Below, one piece after another: positions 1 through 9,183 of a stretch of DNA of 64,000 nt. A program made the translations under genes and the position numbers. This DNA comes from Deltaproteobacteria bacterium (GTDB lineage Bacteria > Bdellovibrionota_B > Oligoflexia > Oligoflexales > Bog-1112): positions 157,067 through 221,066 of the forward strand of contig JACKAG010000003.1 of assembly GCA_020635195.1 (NCBI GenBank), written 5' to 3'. The notes below the pieces were generated by a model, which saw only the letters and a list, made by a program, of their open reading frames with translations, did no database searches and had not been told where the DNA came from. Numbering within the stretch: the stretch's first letter is position 1; the number at the start of each line of letters is the position of its first letter.

Positions 1-71
1 TCAGCATCCTTAAAAAGGATTTATAGCGTAATTTTGCATGGTATGAGTATCCATCCTCGTCAGTGTAGGCT

Positions 72-104
72 CCATGTAACTTGAAATTAAGGATCATTAC
101 ATGG
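72..104. repeat. 8-bp inverted repeat downstream of the ADP-ribosyltransferase-like gene
   Basis: The arms CCATGTAA (72-79) and TTACATGG (97-104) are perfect inverted copies separated by 17 bases. The repeat lies about 135 bases past the stop of the minus-strand gene at 239-1267. No T tract follows on the minus strand, so it is not a clear terminator. A similar CATGTAA/TTACATG pair sits just upstream of the transposase at 58996-59019. Function is unknown. Confidence 0.4.
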
Positions 105-238
105 ATTAGAAATATCAATTCGTCAGTCAGCGACGGCTGTAACTATATGGCAATCGAGAAAGTCTTGCAAACCATGATGAGTCGATATGGCACCATAAAT
201 GCTGATTGTCATTAGGTTAAAAATTAGTTGGCGGGAAA

Positions 239-1267
239 TCACTGAGAAAAATTCGGATTCTCAATAAATCCACCTTGAATCTTACCATTACTTACTGGAT
301 AAGCTCCTATAATATCTGTTTTTTCCAAAAAAAATCCTATACTAATTTCTTTTTCATGTTTGTATCCGTGATCTCCTATCAGCTTATTAAGATCGACGGC
401 ATTCTCAGAATTAGCTCTTATTTTCAGAAGAAATCCACTAGTTCCGGCAAAACTGATAGCAACATTCTGATCTAGTGAGGTGGATATGGCAGCAGAAGTT
501 TGCGAACCCTGCGCAGAATGACGAGACAAATCGGTAATGAGAAACTCATCGATAATTATCTGAGGATCTGTTGTTTTAGCTCTGAATATTGCAGGTGAAT
601 CCAGACCATTTTCAAAGACCTGATCCAGTGCATCTTTATTTATTTTCATGCCTCTGAATACAATTGTATGGTGATCAACTTTAGCGGACAAAACAGAGAC
701 ACTTTTACCTTTGTACGATAGCATATCTTTTGGAAAATTTGGTGTTTTTTTACTAATATAAAGAAACTCGTCGAGTTTAAGGGCCTCATCAGGGACAAAG
801 CCTGATTCATTAATCTTATTTACTTTTTCAATAAATCTGCCCCTTTTAGTTGGTGACCAAGCCGGATCTGGTTCGACCATGAGTCGACCTTTAGCACTAA
901 GGTTTAATCCGTCAGCTTTCCCGGAAAGATCAACTAATATAAGAACTTGCTCAGAATAGTTCCCGATTGTGGAAGTGACTAATTTCTTCTGGGCGATATC
1001 TGATCCAGGATCAACTACGATGCCCAATAACTTAATATTTAAAGGACGCATCTGATCATCATTATTTAAGAAAAATGCTCTCCCGACGGAAGGAGGTATT
1101 TCTGTCTGCTTTCTATCACTAATTGCAGACTCTGATAAAGTCTCTGTCATGGAAGGGGCAGATTGATCCGCATGATGCCCCCGCCTGAGACAGCCCGATA
1201 TAAAAGATAAGAGAAGACAGATGCCAATAATTCTTATAGCATATTTCATCCTTTTTACCTTTTTCAA
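239..1267 (-). CDS. Lipoprotein with ADP-ribosyltransferase-like catalytic domain
   Basis: 342 residues. The N-terminus has a basic stretch, a hydrophobic core and a lipobox I-S-G-C with Cys26, so it should be a membrane-anchored lipoprotein. The middle (about 65-190) is unassigned. The C-terminal 150 residues carry the order of motifs seen in cholera/pertussis-type mono-ADP-ribosyltransferases: F-R-G with Arg205 followed by V-F-E-N-G (218-221), then I-S-T-S at 261-264, then E-K-E at 305-307 (an ExE pair, as in arginine-specific enzymes). Pertussis toxin S1 has the comparable layout R, VFQNG, STS, E. This suggests NAD-dependent modification of a host, prey or competitor protein, which is inference. 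The gene is visibly more A+T-rich than the carboxylase operon next door, hinting at transfer. No partner or immunity gene is evident. The ATG start is supported by the signal sequence. Confidence 0.6.
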   Translation of the reverse strand: MKKVKRMKYAIRIIGICLLLSFISGCLRRGHHADQSAPSMTETLSESAISDRKQTEIPPSVGRAFFLNNDDQMRPLNIKLLGIVVDPGSDIAQKKLVTSTIGNYSEQVLILVDLSGKADGLNLSAKGRLMVEPDPAWSPTKRGRFIEKVNKINESGFVPDEALKLDEFLYISKKTPNFPKDMLSYKGKSVSVLSAKVDHHTIVFRGMKINKDALDQVFENGLDSPAIFRAKTTDPQIIIDEFLITDLSRHSAQGSQTSAAISTSLDQNVAISFAGTSGFLLKIRANSENAVDLNKLIGDHGYKHEKEISIGFFLEKTDIIGAYPVSNGKIQGGFIENPNFSQ

Positions 1268-1691
1268 AACGAAGAGAGAGTATTGAAGAAATACTGAGCA
1301 AAGTCAGTTAAACTTGCGATCGGTAAGCCTTCTCTACATCACTCGGATGAAGAGAGCTCAATCTTAAGGCGTTTTGATAATCCCTCTGACAGCCGAGGGA
1401 TCTCACGGGAGCCCTGGATACGGTGAAACCCAGACTCTAATTCCAAAGTAGCAGTGGTAAGCCAGCTCTGCTTATGCTAAGCAATTCCCGGAAACTATGA
1501 GGGGAAAGAATGATGTCGCCAACCTAATTTCGGTCAAAAATGAGGTTAATGGCGATCGGCACGCACTCCGCCATGGCAACGCTTGTTGAGCAAGCTCTCA
1601 ATAGGGTGACAAGCGAACTCATATCCTTATTGCCTATGCACACTCGATGTATGGCTCTGGGTAATTTTGGCGGACAATTGCTGAAAAATTG
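1268..1691. other. Intergenic region without a recognisable gene
   Basis: About 420 bases separate the toxin-like gene from the carboxylase operon, both transcribed toward lower coordinates. No convincing ORF or tRNA is visible. It contains several short hairpins, for example CTGG/CCAG around 1413-1433, and the 11-bp inverted repeat listed separately. It probably holds the promoter of the 239-1267 gene, but no clear -35/-10 pair could be fixed. Confidence 0.4.
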
Positions 1692-1702
1692 TTACCCAGA
1701 GC
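1654..1702 (-). terminator. Candidate hairpin at the end of the carboxylase operon
   Basis: GCTCTGGGTAA (1654-1664) and TTACCCAGAGC (1692-1702) are perfect 11-bp inverted copies. The right arm overlaps the last codons and TAA stop of the biotin carrier gene, so the hairpin would form at the very 3' end of that mRNA. No U tract follows, so it may act as a 3' stabiliser rather than an intrinsic terminator. Confidence 0.35.
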
Positions 1703-2267
1703 TATAGTGCCCTGAAACAATCAAAGCCAGATCAGCTCCTGTCTGAACACTTTGCCCGGCATCTACCATCAGCTGCCGAAGCACTCCGGCATCGGGAGCA
1801 CATATATTATTCTCCATCTTCATTGCCTCAATCACCATCAGGACCTGACCTGCCCTGAGTTCATCTCCCTGACTCGCGCAGACCCTGATAATCCGGCCTG
1901 TCATAGGGGAACGTATCGTCTGCCCCTGAGATCCGGAAGACTTTCTCCTGAAACCCTTATCTGGCCCTGCCAGAGAAAGCATAAATCTGAAACATGGAGG
2001 AGGACAAGCCACCAGTTCCATCCGAAAAGTATGTTCTGCGCCATGTATCCGGCCAAAATCATCAGGCCGGAAGCTGTGAATCGCTACAACCTTTTCATGA
2101 ACCTGATCTTTTTTCCGGAGAAAAACAGATTTCAGTGCAGGTTCCCATCTGATCAGATAATTCTGTCCGTCAAGAACAACTTCTGTTTCGACACCACTCA
2201 CCAGCGCCTGCCGGAAAGAGAGACGGAATTCCCGATGTTCAGTTCTGAGAAGCCAGGGTCCTGTCAC
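1692..2267 (-). CDS. Biotin carboxyl carrier protein of a propionyl-CoA-type carboxylase
   Basis: 191 residues starting at GTG, with a GAGGTG ribosome site just upstream. The C-terminal 80 residues are a biotinyl/lipoyl attachment domain with the E-A-M-K-M-E-N motif; Lys150 is the expected biotinylation site. The N-terminal 100 residues probably correspond to the linker domain (BT) that lies between biotin carboxylase and carrier in one-chain alpha subunits. It follows the biotin carboxylase gene by 33 bases in the same operon. Together the two proteins total about 709 residues, near the size of a full alpha subunit, so this looks like an alpha subunit encoded in two pieces. The carrier shuttles carboxybiotin from the carboxylase to the beta subunit. 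Confidence 0.88.
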   Translation of the reverse strand: MTGPWLLRTEHREFRLSFRQALVSGVETEVVLDGQNYLIRWEPALKSVFLRKKDQVHEKVVAIHSFRPDDFGRIHGAEHTFRMELVACPPPCFRFMLSLAGPDKGFRRKSSGSQGQTIRSPMTGRIIRVCASQGDELRAGQVLMVIEAMKMENNICAPDAGVLRQLMVDAGQSVQTGADLALIVSGHYSSG

Positions 2268-2300
2268 AATACACCTCAGTTATTTCCGGAGCCATATTAA

Positions 2301-3857
2301 TCAATAGCTCTGATGAGTTTGTTCCCTCAGAGCTGCATCCTTCCATGCTTCCCGCTCTCCCCCGATCCTGGCGTCTGGCCGTGTCAGCAAAGCCTCTCCT
2401 GAATGGTCGGCCATGACAGCCAGAGCAGCAATAGCCATAGCATCAGAATCCGGAAAGTGTCCGATATCTGACAGGCTATTTTTCAGAGAAGATTCCTCAT
2501 TCTGACAAAAATGAGTATCAAAATGTCCTGAAATAAAGCGTTCATGACAAAGCAGGGCACTGTGAAAAGGGATGGTGGTTGTCAGACTTCCGAAATGGCA
2601 TTCCGCAAGAGCCCTCTTCATCCGCCTGATTGCTTCATTTCTGCTTTCTGCGGAAACAATCAGCTTGGCGATCATAGAGTCATAGCCTGCTGGAATTTCA
2701 TAGCCAGGATAAACAGCTGTATCTGTCCTGATCCCCGGCCCCTCGGCTAAAGTAACCTCTTCGGCCCTCCCCGGAACAGGCATAAAACCGGCAAAAGGAT
2801 CTTCACAGTTAATTCGTGCTTCCATACTCCAGCCGCGGATACTGAGATCTGCCTGAGAAAATGCCAGAGGATGCCCCTGTGCAATCAGGATCTGCTCACG
2901 AATCAGGTCCTTGCCCGTAATCTGCTCCGTAACTGTATGTTCCACCTGAATTCTGGCATTCATCTCCATAAACCATGCCTGATCCGGAGCAGCACAGATG
3001 AATTCTACAGTGCCTGCACCTGTGTAAGCAGATGCCGCGGCAGCTTTCAGGGCAATCGCTCCCATAGACTCACGCTGAGCCTCGTTGAGGTAAGCTGAAG
3101 GGGCCTCTTCGAAAAGCTTCTGATGCCGACGCTGAATGCTACAGTCCCGTTCAAATAAATGAACCCCATGCCCCTCATGATCTCTGAGAATCTGCACTTC
3201 AATATGACGTGGATTTTCAATATATCGCTCACAGAACACCGCATCATTACCAAACCACGAGAGGGCTTCATGACGACATGCTCGCAGCGCTGGTTCCAGC
3301 TCCGCATCGCTACGGACAATACGCATCCCCCGGCCACCACCACCAGCTGCTGCTTTCAGAATCAGAGGATAAGCACAGTCTTTCGCCAGCTGACGGAGCT
3401 CTGCCACACTCTCCACTGGCCCTGGACTTCCGGGAACAACCGGTATACCCTGCGCCTGCATCAGCCTTCTGGCCTCAATCTTGTTACCCATCAGAGTCAT
3501 AGACTCTGCAGACGGACCAATAAAAACCGCTCCACACTCTGTAACTGCCTGACAGAACTCAGGGCTTTCGGATAAAAAGCCATAGCCAGGATGAACGGCA
3601 TCTGCCCCGGAAGCAACGATTGCCTCACAAATTGCAGGAATGTTCAGATACGTCTCTGCAACCGTCTGTCCCTTCAAAGGCCACGCATAGTCGGCATACC
3701 TGAGAGCCAGACCAAAACGATCATCCGGAGCATAAAGAAGAACACTCTCCAGCTCCAGCTCCCGTAATGTTCTGATGATACGCAGAGCGATTTCTCCCCG
3801 GTTGGGAATCAGCACTCTTCTGAAAGATTTATGACCAGAGCTGTCTTTTCTCATCAT
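2301..3857 (-). CDS. Biotin carboxylase subunit of propionyl-CoA-type (acyl-CoA) carboxylase
   Basis: 518 residues. The N-terminal biotin carboxylase domain shows the L-I-P-N-R-G-E-I-A start motif (16-24), the ATP-grasp glycine loop GGGGRGM (172-178) and the E-M-N-A-R-I-Q-V-E-H-T-V-T-E active-site motif. It carboxylates biotin on the carrier protein using ATP and bicarbonate. The roughly 70 residues after the AccC-like core are extra compared with stand-alone AccC (about 450) and fit the start of the alpha-subunit linker. The start is ATG-ATG with AAGGA upstream. It sits between the beta subunit (29-base gap) and the carrier gene (33-base gap). Context makes propionyl-CoA the likely substrate; another short acyl-CoA cannot be excluded. 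Confidence 0.9.
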   Translation of the reverse strand: MMRKDSSGHKSFRRVLIPNRGEIALRIIRTLRELELESVLLYAPDDRFGLALRYADYAWPLKGQTVAETYLNIPAICEAIVASGADAVHPGYGFLSESPEFCQAVTECGAVFIGPSAESMTLMGNKIEARRLMQAQGIPVVPGSPGPVESVAELRQLAKDCAYPLILKAAAGGGGRGMRIVRSDAELEPALRACRHEALSWFGNDAVFCERYIENPRHIEVQILRDHEGHGVHLFERDCSIQRRHQKLFEEAPSAYLNEAQRESMGAIALKAAAASAYTGAGTVEFICAAPDQAWFMEMNARIQVEHTVTEQITGKDLIREQILIAQGHPLAFSQADLSIRGWSMEARINCEDPFAGFMPVPGRAEEVTLAEGPGIRTDTAVYPGYEIPAGYDSMIAKLIVSAESRNEAIRRMKRALAECHFGSLTTTIPFHSALLCHERFISGHFDTHFCQNEESSLKNSLSDIGHFPDSDAMAIAALAVMADHSGEALLTRPDARIGGEREAWKDAALREQTHQSY

Positions 3858-3886
3858 GCCGCATCCTTGTTCTGTAGCGGAGCTTT

Positions 3887-5461
3887 TTACAGTGGGATGT
3901 TGCCATGTTTCCGTTTCGGAACTGCCACCCGCTTACTCTGACAGGCCTTCAACCCCTGCAACAAAGCACGACGTGTTTCTCCGGGAAAGATCACCCCGTC
4001 AATAAATCCCTTTGAAGCTGCCTGATAGGGATTCGCAAACATTTCGGCATAACGCTCTGTCTGACGCAGACGCTCCGCATCCGGATCTGTGGCCTCGTTG
4101 ATTTCCTTGCGGAAAATAATCTTGCAGGCTCCTGCAGCTCCCATAACAGCGATTTCTGCTCCTGGCCAGGCCAGATTCAGATCTCCTCCGATATGCCCTG
4201 AACTCATCACATCATAGGCCCCACCATAGGCCTTACGGAGAATCACAGTCAGCTTCGGCACCGTAGCCTCACAAAAACTATAGAGCAGCTTAGCTCCATG
4301 GCGGATAATCCCGCCTCGTTCCTGATCTGTCCCGGGTAGAAAACCGGGGACATCCACAAGTGTGATCAGAGGAATATTGAATGCATCACAAAAACGGACA
4401 AAGCGTGCACCTTTTACAGAAGCGTTCATATCCAGCACGCCCGCCATATGCTGCGGATTATTCGCAACAATCCCGACACTTTGGCCACCAAAACGGGCAA
4501 AACCAGTCAGCAGATTAGGAGCATATCCTGCCTTCAACTCAAAAAAACTTCCGGGGTCAACCAGGTTTTCTACGACAGTCCGGACATCGTAAGGAAGGTT
4601 TGGATTATCCGGGACCAGAGTTGACATGCGATCAGCCTGTTCCCGCAGTATCCGCAGGGTTTCCGGATTTCCGGACTGTTCAGGGCTTACGATTTCTGGT
4701 GCACGTTCGAGATTATTAGAAGGAAGATAAGACAGCAGTTTTCGAAGGTCCCACAGCGCCCCACTTTCATCAGGACAACGCAGATCACAGACCCCGCTGA
4801 TCTGTTCATGAGTTCTGGCGCCACCGAGCTCGTCAAAACTGACATCCTCTCCTGTCACTTCCCGGATCACATCCGGCCCTGTGATAAACATATGACTGCT
4901 GTCATCCACCATCAGGATAAAATCGGTGATTGCCGGTGAATAAACAGCGCCTCCGGCACAGGGACCCATCACAAGCGATAACTGTGGAATCACCCCACTA
5001 GCCTGGACGTTCCGGTAAAAAATATCCGCATAACCGCCAAGACTCGCCACACCTTCGTGAATCCTTGCCCCCCCAGAATCATTCAGACCAATCAGGGGAG
5101 CTCCATTTTTAACCGCCATCTCCATGATCTTACACACTTTGCGAGCAAAGGCTGCCGAAAGACTTCCTCCGAACACCGTAAAATCCTGGGAGAACACATA
5201 GACCAGACGCCCTTCAATATATCCCCATCCGGTGATCACGCCATCACCTGGTATTTTATGTTTTTCCATACCGAAATCTGTGCAGTCATGGGTGACAAAA
5301 GCATCTGTCTCAAAGAAGGTCCCCTCATCAAGGAGAAGATTCAGACGCTCTCTTGCTGTTAGCTTACCCTTCTGGTGTTGGCGGGATATTTTATCCTCCC
5401 CACCACCTAAGAGAGCTCTTTTCCGTAGTTCAGTGAGTTTATCTGCTGCTGATTGTTGCAC
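3887..5461 (-). CDS. pccB: Propionyl-CoA carboxylase beta (carboxyltransferase) subunit
   Basis: Carboxyltransferase of the crotonase-like fold. It transfers CO2 from carboxybiotin to propionyl-CoA, giving methylmalonyl-CoA. Visible motifs, numbered from the longer TTG reading at 5491, are NDSGGARIHEG at 137-147 and GPCAGGAVYSP at 177-187, the oxyanion-hole loops of the family. An AMDIV-type zinc finger is absent, as expected for PccB. The reading frame is open to a TTG at 5491 without a good ribosome site. The GTG at 5461 follows AAGGAAAGGA by about 7 bases, so I prefer it (524 residues). It is the second gene of the operon lipoprotein-pccB-biotin carboxylase-carrier. MmdA of sodium-pump decarboxylases is similar, but the linked biotin carboxylase argues for a carboxylase. 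Confidence 0.9.
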   Translation of the reverse strand: MQQSAADKLTELRKRALLGGGEDKISRQHQKGKLTARERLNLLLDEGTFFETDAFVTHDCTDFGMEKHKIPGDGVITGWGYIEGRLVYVFSQDFTVFGGSLSAAFARKVCKIMEMAVKNGAPLIGLNDSGGARIHEGVASLGGYADIFYRNVQASGVIPQLSLVMGPCAGGAVYSPAITDFILMVDDSSHMFITGPDVIREVTGEDVSFDELGGARTHEQISGVCDLRCPDESGALWDLRKLLSYLPSNNLERAPEIVSPEQSGNPETLRILREQADRMSTLVPDNPNLPYDVRTVVENLVDPGSFFELKAGYAPNLLTGFARFGGQSVGIVANNPQHMAGVLDMNASVKGARFVRFCDAFNIPLITLVDVPGFLPGTDQERGGIIRHGAKLLYSFCEATVPKLTVILRKAYGGAYDVMSSGHIGGDLNLAWPGAEIAVMGAAGACKIIFRKEINEATDPDAERLRQTERYAEMFANPYQAASKGFIDGVIFPGETRRALLQGLKACQSKRVAVPKRKHGNIPL

Positions 5462-5494
5462 GCACCGATCCTTTCCTTGAGCTTCAGGCAAAAG

Positions 5495-6286
5495 TCACTT
5501 CAGCTGTCTTCCAGGGAAACCCTGCCAGATCGTCTCTGTAAACAATCTTTCCTTCAGTCTGTCCCAATGGGGATAAGGTGGAGGGGGAGTTTGTGATGTT
5601 TTACGAAGGCTCTGGCTGCTGATCGAAGCAGAGCGTCCACCTGCCCACAAGAGTTTTCCATTATTTGTGTCGATCAAAAACAGCTCTATCCTGGCATAGC
5701 GTTCTGCTATCCAGGCCCCCCGGTCATCGCTTACTCTTTCGACAGCTTCGCTGATCATAGGCATCAGAATTGCATCTGCATAATCCGTATGCCGACTAAA
5801 GCGATTAAGCCAGTCATGCCAGCCCACAGAGTTTTCGAGAACCACCTGATAAGCCTGAGGTCCATTCTCGCAGCTATGGCAGCGCTCGACTCCGGACTGC
5901 CATAACGCAGAAATCTCTTCTGTCATATCTTCTGCACCAGCTTTACTCAGGAAAGCCGCCACTAGGGCGGGAGTAAATCCTTTCATATAGGGCTGATTGC
6001 TGAAGCCTTCAATCACCCGCCGATCAAGATCATGACATAAGCCCTTCAGGTCTTCATCTGCAACATTAAAAGGGAACTGTCCTGAATAGCGTAATCCAGG
6101 AGGCATAACCCGGCAACTCAAAACAGCAATCCGTGCAGGAATATAGGCTTCAAAACCACGACGAATGCCATAATTTACTGAGGGATCTGTACTGACGCAG
6201 GAAACGATTCCAGCACTAAACAGACTCATACAGACCACCCACCAAAGCGGAATGGCTTTCTTTCTGATGTTCTTTTGTCTTTTCAT
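5495..6286 (-). CDS. Putative lipoprotein, first gene of the carboxylase operon
   Basis: 264 residues from the ATG at 6286, which follows AGGTGGAAG closely; a longer reading from 6325 lacks such a site. The N-terminus is very basic (KRQKNIRKK), then hydrophobic, then I-V-S-C with Cys30 as lipidation site. The mature part has C-H-S-C in mid-protein and no family I recognise. The layout (a conserved opening, then a stretch with ALLWAGGRS-like wording near the end) recalls periplasmic lipoproteins that report their own variables, but no function can be assigned. It ends a few bases before pccB, so co-transcription is likely, although a metabolic link is not obvious. Confidence 0.65.
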   Translation of the reverse strand: MKRQKNIRKKAIPLWWVVCMSLFSAGIVSCVSTDPSVNYGIRRGFEAYIPARIAVLSCRVMPPGLRYSGQFPFNVADEDLKGLCHDLDRRVIEGFSNQPYMKGFTPALVAAFLSKAGAEDMTEEISALWQSGVERCHSCENGPQAYQVVLENSVGWHDWLNRFSRHTDYADAILMPMISEAVERVSDDRGAWIAERYARIELFLIDTNNGKLLWAGGRSASISSQSLRKTSQTPPPPYPHWDRLKERLFTETIWQGFPGRQLK

Positions 6287-6593
6287 TTTCTTCCACCTAA
6301 GTGATCCTGCTTCTTTGCGACTCAAAGATTATTAAACAGAGTAACGACTTTGGCAATTACAGAAGATCCTCCTCACAAAGACTGCAAAGCCAGACGTCTC
6401 TGACAAACTCTGCGGCTGCATTCCAGAGCTCCCGCTATCATTTCATCAAAAAAGCAAAATATATACCTAAATATTTGTAATTGTAGCAACAATCATGGTT
6501 ATACTCAAGAAAATTAAGAATCCTATAAATTGATCCGAAAAGCTTGAGGCTTCCGATGATCATTGCCCAGGCTTTTTCAGGGAAATTCAGACG

Positions 6594-8222
6594 ATGAAAC
6601 TTCTAAAAGAACTCATGATTTTTACTGCTTTATTTTGCAAAGCCCACCCCCTGAGCTCAATGGATTATGCGGAACTACGGGAGTACGAGAAAACATCTCT
6701 GGTGATGACAGGCTCTCCTCTGTCTGCCCCCCTGAAAAATCAAATTATTGCCGGAAAAATGAACAAAGATCAGCTGATCCGTCAGCTATTGAAATCCGAT
6801 CCATTCATCAAAAAAATGGCTTTGTTCTGGTCTTCCAGGATGGGGATGTCCGCCGCGGTTCGCCCATGGACTATGATGAAAAAAGGTGCCACACAAACTG
6901 CTTTCTATTATCTGTCTGAGTCAAAATCAGGCATACCCAATATCAATCTCCACAGAAAGACAGAGCCTACTGCTGCATTCATCAGAAACAGTATCGAAGC
7001 TATGAAAAACTATCAGGGCTATCTCTCTGTTGATCAGAAAACATGTAATGTCAGTATCAAAGATCAGGACGGTAATCAGAAAACAAGCCAGATGATCTGG
7101 CTAACCAGCCCAGACTTTGTCACAGACAAAGAGGATCTGGACCGGATTATAAAAACAGGAGAGTATCGCAAAGGAACCCCAAGCAAGATAGATCCCGGAC
7201 TTTACAAAGAACTCAAAGATCTGCTTATGAAAATAGACCCCTCCTGTGATCAGATTGAACTCACAAGCAAAGCTTCTCCTTACTATGCCAAAGAAATCCC
7301 AAACGAAATTCGCATCGCAACCTTTCTTGCCAAAGATACAATATGTGGTAAAAACGGTGATAAATGCTGGTCAAAACGAGCTGTGTTTCCTACATTGCAG
7401 GCATCTGATCTCATGGAAGACAGCACCATGGAGCCAGGTTATATTATAGCCAAAACCATCGCAGATCAGTCCCCTTTTGAAGACATTCTAACCACCACTA
7501 AAACGATCTTAACCGGACGGTATGCCTACTACCTGCAACACTGGCAGCCTTTCTGGGACAATTATCCCGACGGTAAATACCAGGAAAATACGGAAGCAAG
7601 ATGGATTCATCCATCTTGGGAAGATTCCTCTCTTTTCTGGGTAGAACGCGGACCGCAGGAAGCAGGTGTACTAACAACCATGGCCTGGTCTTTCCTGACC
7701 AACGGACGCAGGGCAAAAGCCAACAAAGCATATGAAACATTCGCCTGCCGTAGCTTTACCGTCCCTGAAGGCGCTGTTCCGGACCCATCCGATGCAAATC
7801 CGGATTTACGGGAACGACAATACTGCTCTTACTGTCACCGTACTCTTGAACCTATGGCTGCATTTTTCAACCGATGGCCAGCAACAGGCCGGGTCAATCA
7901 CGAATTCTATCGTGACCAGGACATCAACGACACGGGAGAATTCAGGGGACAAAGAGGAAAGGGTGTCCGTGCATTTGCAGAAATTTTGTCAAAAACAGAG
8001 GATTTTAAGAACTGCTCCATCCAGCATGCCTTTAACTTTGTTTACGGAAGAGGTATGGGAAAAAGTGAAGCTGACGTTTATCTCCCAAAATACCGGGAAA
8101 TCTACGAAAGCACACATTCACGACTGGATGAGGTGATCCGATCAATGCTTCTTGACAAGCTATTTACAGAATCACAGGAAGCAAAAAACACGACGCAGAC
8201 AGACAATGCAGGAGATCTGTAA
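6594..8222 (+). CDS. Secreted DUF1592/DUF1588/DUF1585-type protein with CXXCH motif
   Basis: 542 residues with a short signal peptide ending around residue 22. The C-terminal half has the layout of planctomycete-type DUF1588 followed by DUF1585: an E-A-G-V-L-T-T start near 356, a stretch ending with C-S-Y-C-H (411-415) followed by L-E-P-M-A, then a C-terminal piece with a Y-G-R-G motif. In the family the stretch before CXXCH binds c-type heme. The N-terminal half probably matches DUF1592 (weaker). Such proteins are usually encoded beside DUF1501 or DUF1552 proteins, as here (9184). It opens a compact four-gene cluster; the next ATG is 1 base after its stop. The biochemical role of the family is not established; electron transfer or polymer breakdown outside the inner membrane is speculation. 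Confidence 0.75.
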   Translation: MKLLKELMIFTALFCKAHPLSSMDYAELREYEKTSLVMTGSPLSAPLKNQIIAGKMNKDQLIRQLLKSDPFIKKMALFWSSRMGMSAAVRPWTMMKKGATQTAFYYLSESKSGIPNINLHRKTEPTAAFIRNSIEAMKNYQGYLSVDQKTCNVSIKDQDGNQKTSQMIWLTSPDFVTDKEDLDRIIKTGEYRKGTPSKIDPGLYKELKDLLMKIDPSCDQIELTSKASPYYAKEIPNEIRIATFLAKDTICGKNGDKCWSKRAVFPTLQASDLMEDSTMEPGYIIAKTIADQSPFEDILTTTKTILTGRYAYYLQHWQPFWDNYPDGKYQENTEARWIHPSWEDSSLFWVERGPQEAGVLTTMAWSFLTNGRRAKANKAYETFACRSFTVPEGAVPDPSDANPDLRERQYCSYCHRTLEPMAAFFNRWPATGRVNHEFYRDQDINDTGEFRGQRGKGVRAFAEILSKTEDFKNCSIQHAFNFVYGRGMGKSEADVYLPKYREIYESTHSRLDEVIRSMLLDKLFTESQEAKNTTQTDNAGDL

Positions 8223-8223
8223 T

Positions 8224-9165
8224 ATGTTAAGGATACGGATGTCATTTTACATTTCCTTTTTTTTAATCGTAAGCTCCTGCAAACCTCTTCAGCCAGAAGA
8301 AAACAAAAGCCTGAAAAGCGAAGGTCAGCTACGCCCGGATGAGAGTCCTGACATGGACTATGTAGACGATCAAAAGGGTCCTGAAATCCCGGTAGAAGAA
8401 CCCGTTTTTTCTGCTGGTCCACGAAGTCATCCGACAGCAATTGTCTTCATGACCATCCCCGATCCCGGACCGATGCCTGAAGATGGAAAGGCCCCACAGA
8501 TAGCAACCGATCATCCGGACAACCCGATAGAATACAGTCAAAGTCTTGAACTGACCCAACTGCCAAGAGAAGCATCACAAACGAGATATCTTGACAGTAA
8601 ATCTCTCAATCATATTTATAGCCGTGTTTTTTATCCGGAAGAAAAAGCAATTGAGACTTCCGATGGAACGGTAATATTCCGGACATGGCTTCCGGGATGC
8701 GCACAAGCAAAAACACCAACATATTGTCAAAGTCAGATATTTACTCTTGATGAAGCCAGTGCCATGAACACAACAGATCTGAATACAAACATTGCATCGT
8801 TCCGGGAAAATACGACGATCAATCTTGATTATCTTTACGCACTAAGATCTGCACTTGGAAGACAGTGTCGCCGCCTGAGCACAATAGAGTACAATGCCCA
8901 GCTGGCCGGAGAAGACAAAGATTATCTCTATATTCAGAGAGTCAATCAGCCAGAGCCGGACGATTTTGTAAATTTCATGAAGAGGCTTCTTGGAATTTAT
9001 GGAAGTGATGTGTCTTTTAATTTTGATGCAAGTTATTATCACAAAGCATTTATCGAATACATCGAATCGAATAAAGATTCTGAAAATAAAAAATTAAATT
9101 ACATTAATGCTTATACCGCGACATGCATTGCTCTTGGATCACACCCGTATATCATCATGTATTGA
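8224..9165 (+). CDS. Putative lipoprotein of the DUF1592/DUF1501 cluster
   Basis: 313 residues from the ATG at 8224, one base after the previous stop; an open frame upstream from 8152 overlaps the preceding gene and is not needed. The signal sequence ends with V-S-S-C (Cys19), a lipobox. The next 80 residues are rich in Pro, Glu and Asp, typical of a flexible tether. The rest has four further cysteines and no recognised domain. It lies between the heme-motif protein and the DUF1501 protein and is likely co-transcribed, so it may be an anchor or partner for them. Confidence 0.7.
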   Translation: MLRIRMSFYISFFLIVSSCKPLQPEENKSLKSEGQLRPDESPDMDYVDDQKGPEIPVEEPVFSAGPRSHPTAIVFMTIPDPGPMPEDGKAPQIATDHPDNPIEYSQSLELTQLPREASQTRYLDSKSLNHIYSRVFYPEEKAIETSDGTVIFRTWLPGCAQAKTPTYCQSQIFTLDEASAMNTTDLNTNIASFRENTTINLDYLYALRSALGRQCRRLSTIEYNAQLAGEDKDYLYIQRVNQPEPDDFVNFMKRLLGIYGSDVSFNFDASYYHKAFIEYIESNKDSENKKLNYINAYTATCIALGSHPYIIMY

Positions 9166-9183
9166 TAATAAAGGTAAAGACAG

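Noticed and set aside
1370..1510. Possible group II intron domain V or other ribozyme remnant (GAGCC...GGTGAAA...)
   Set aside because: Only a few bases match; the 34-base domain V stem cannot be formed and no reverse transcriptase is near.
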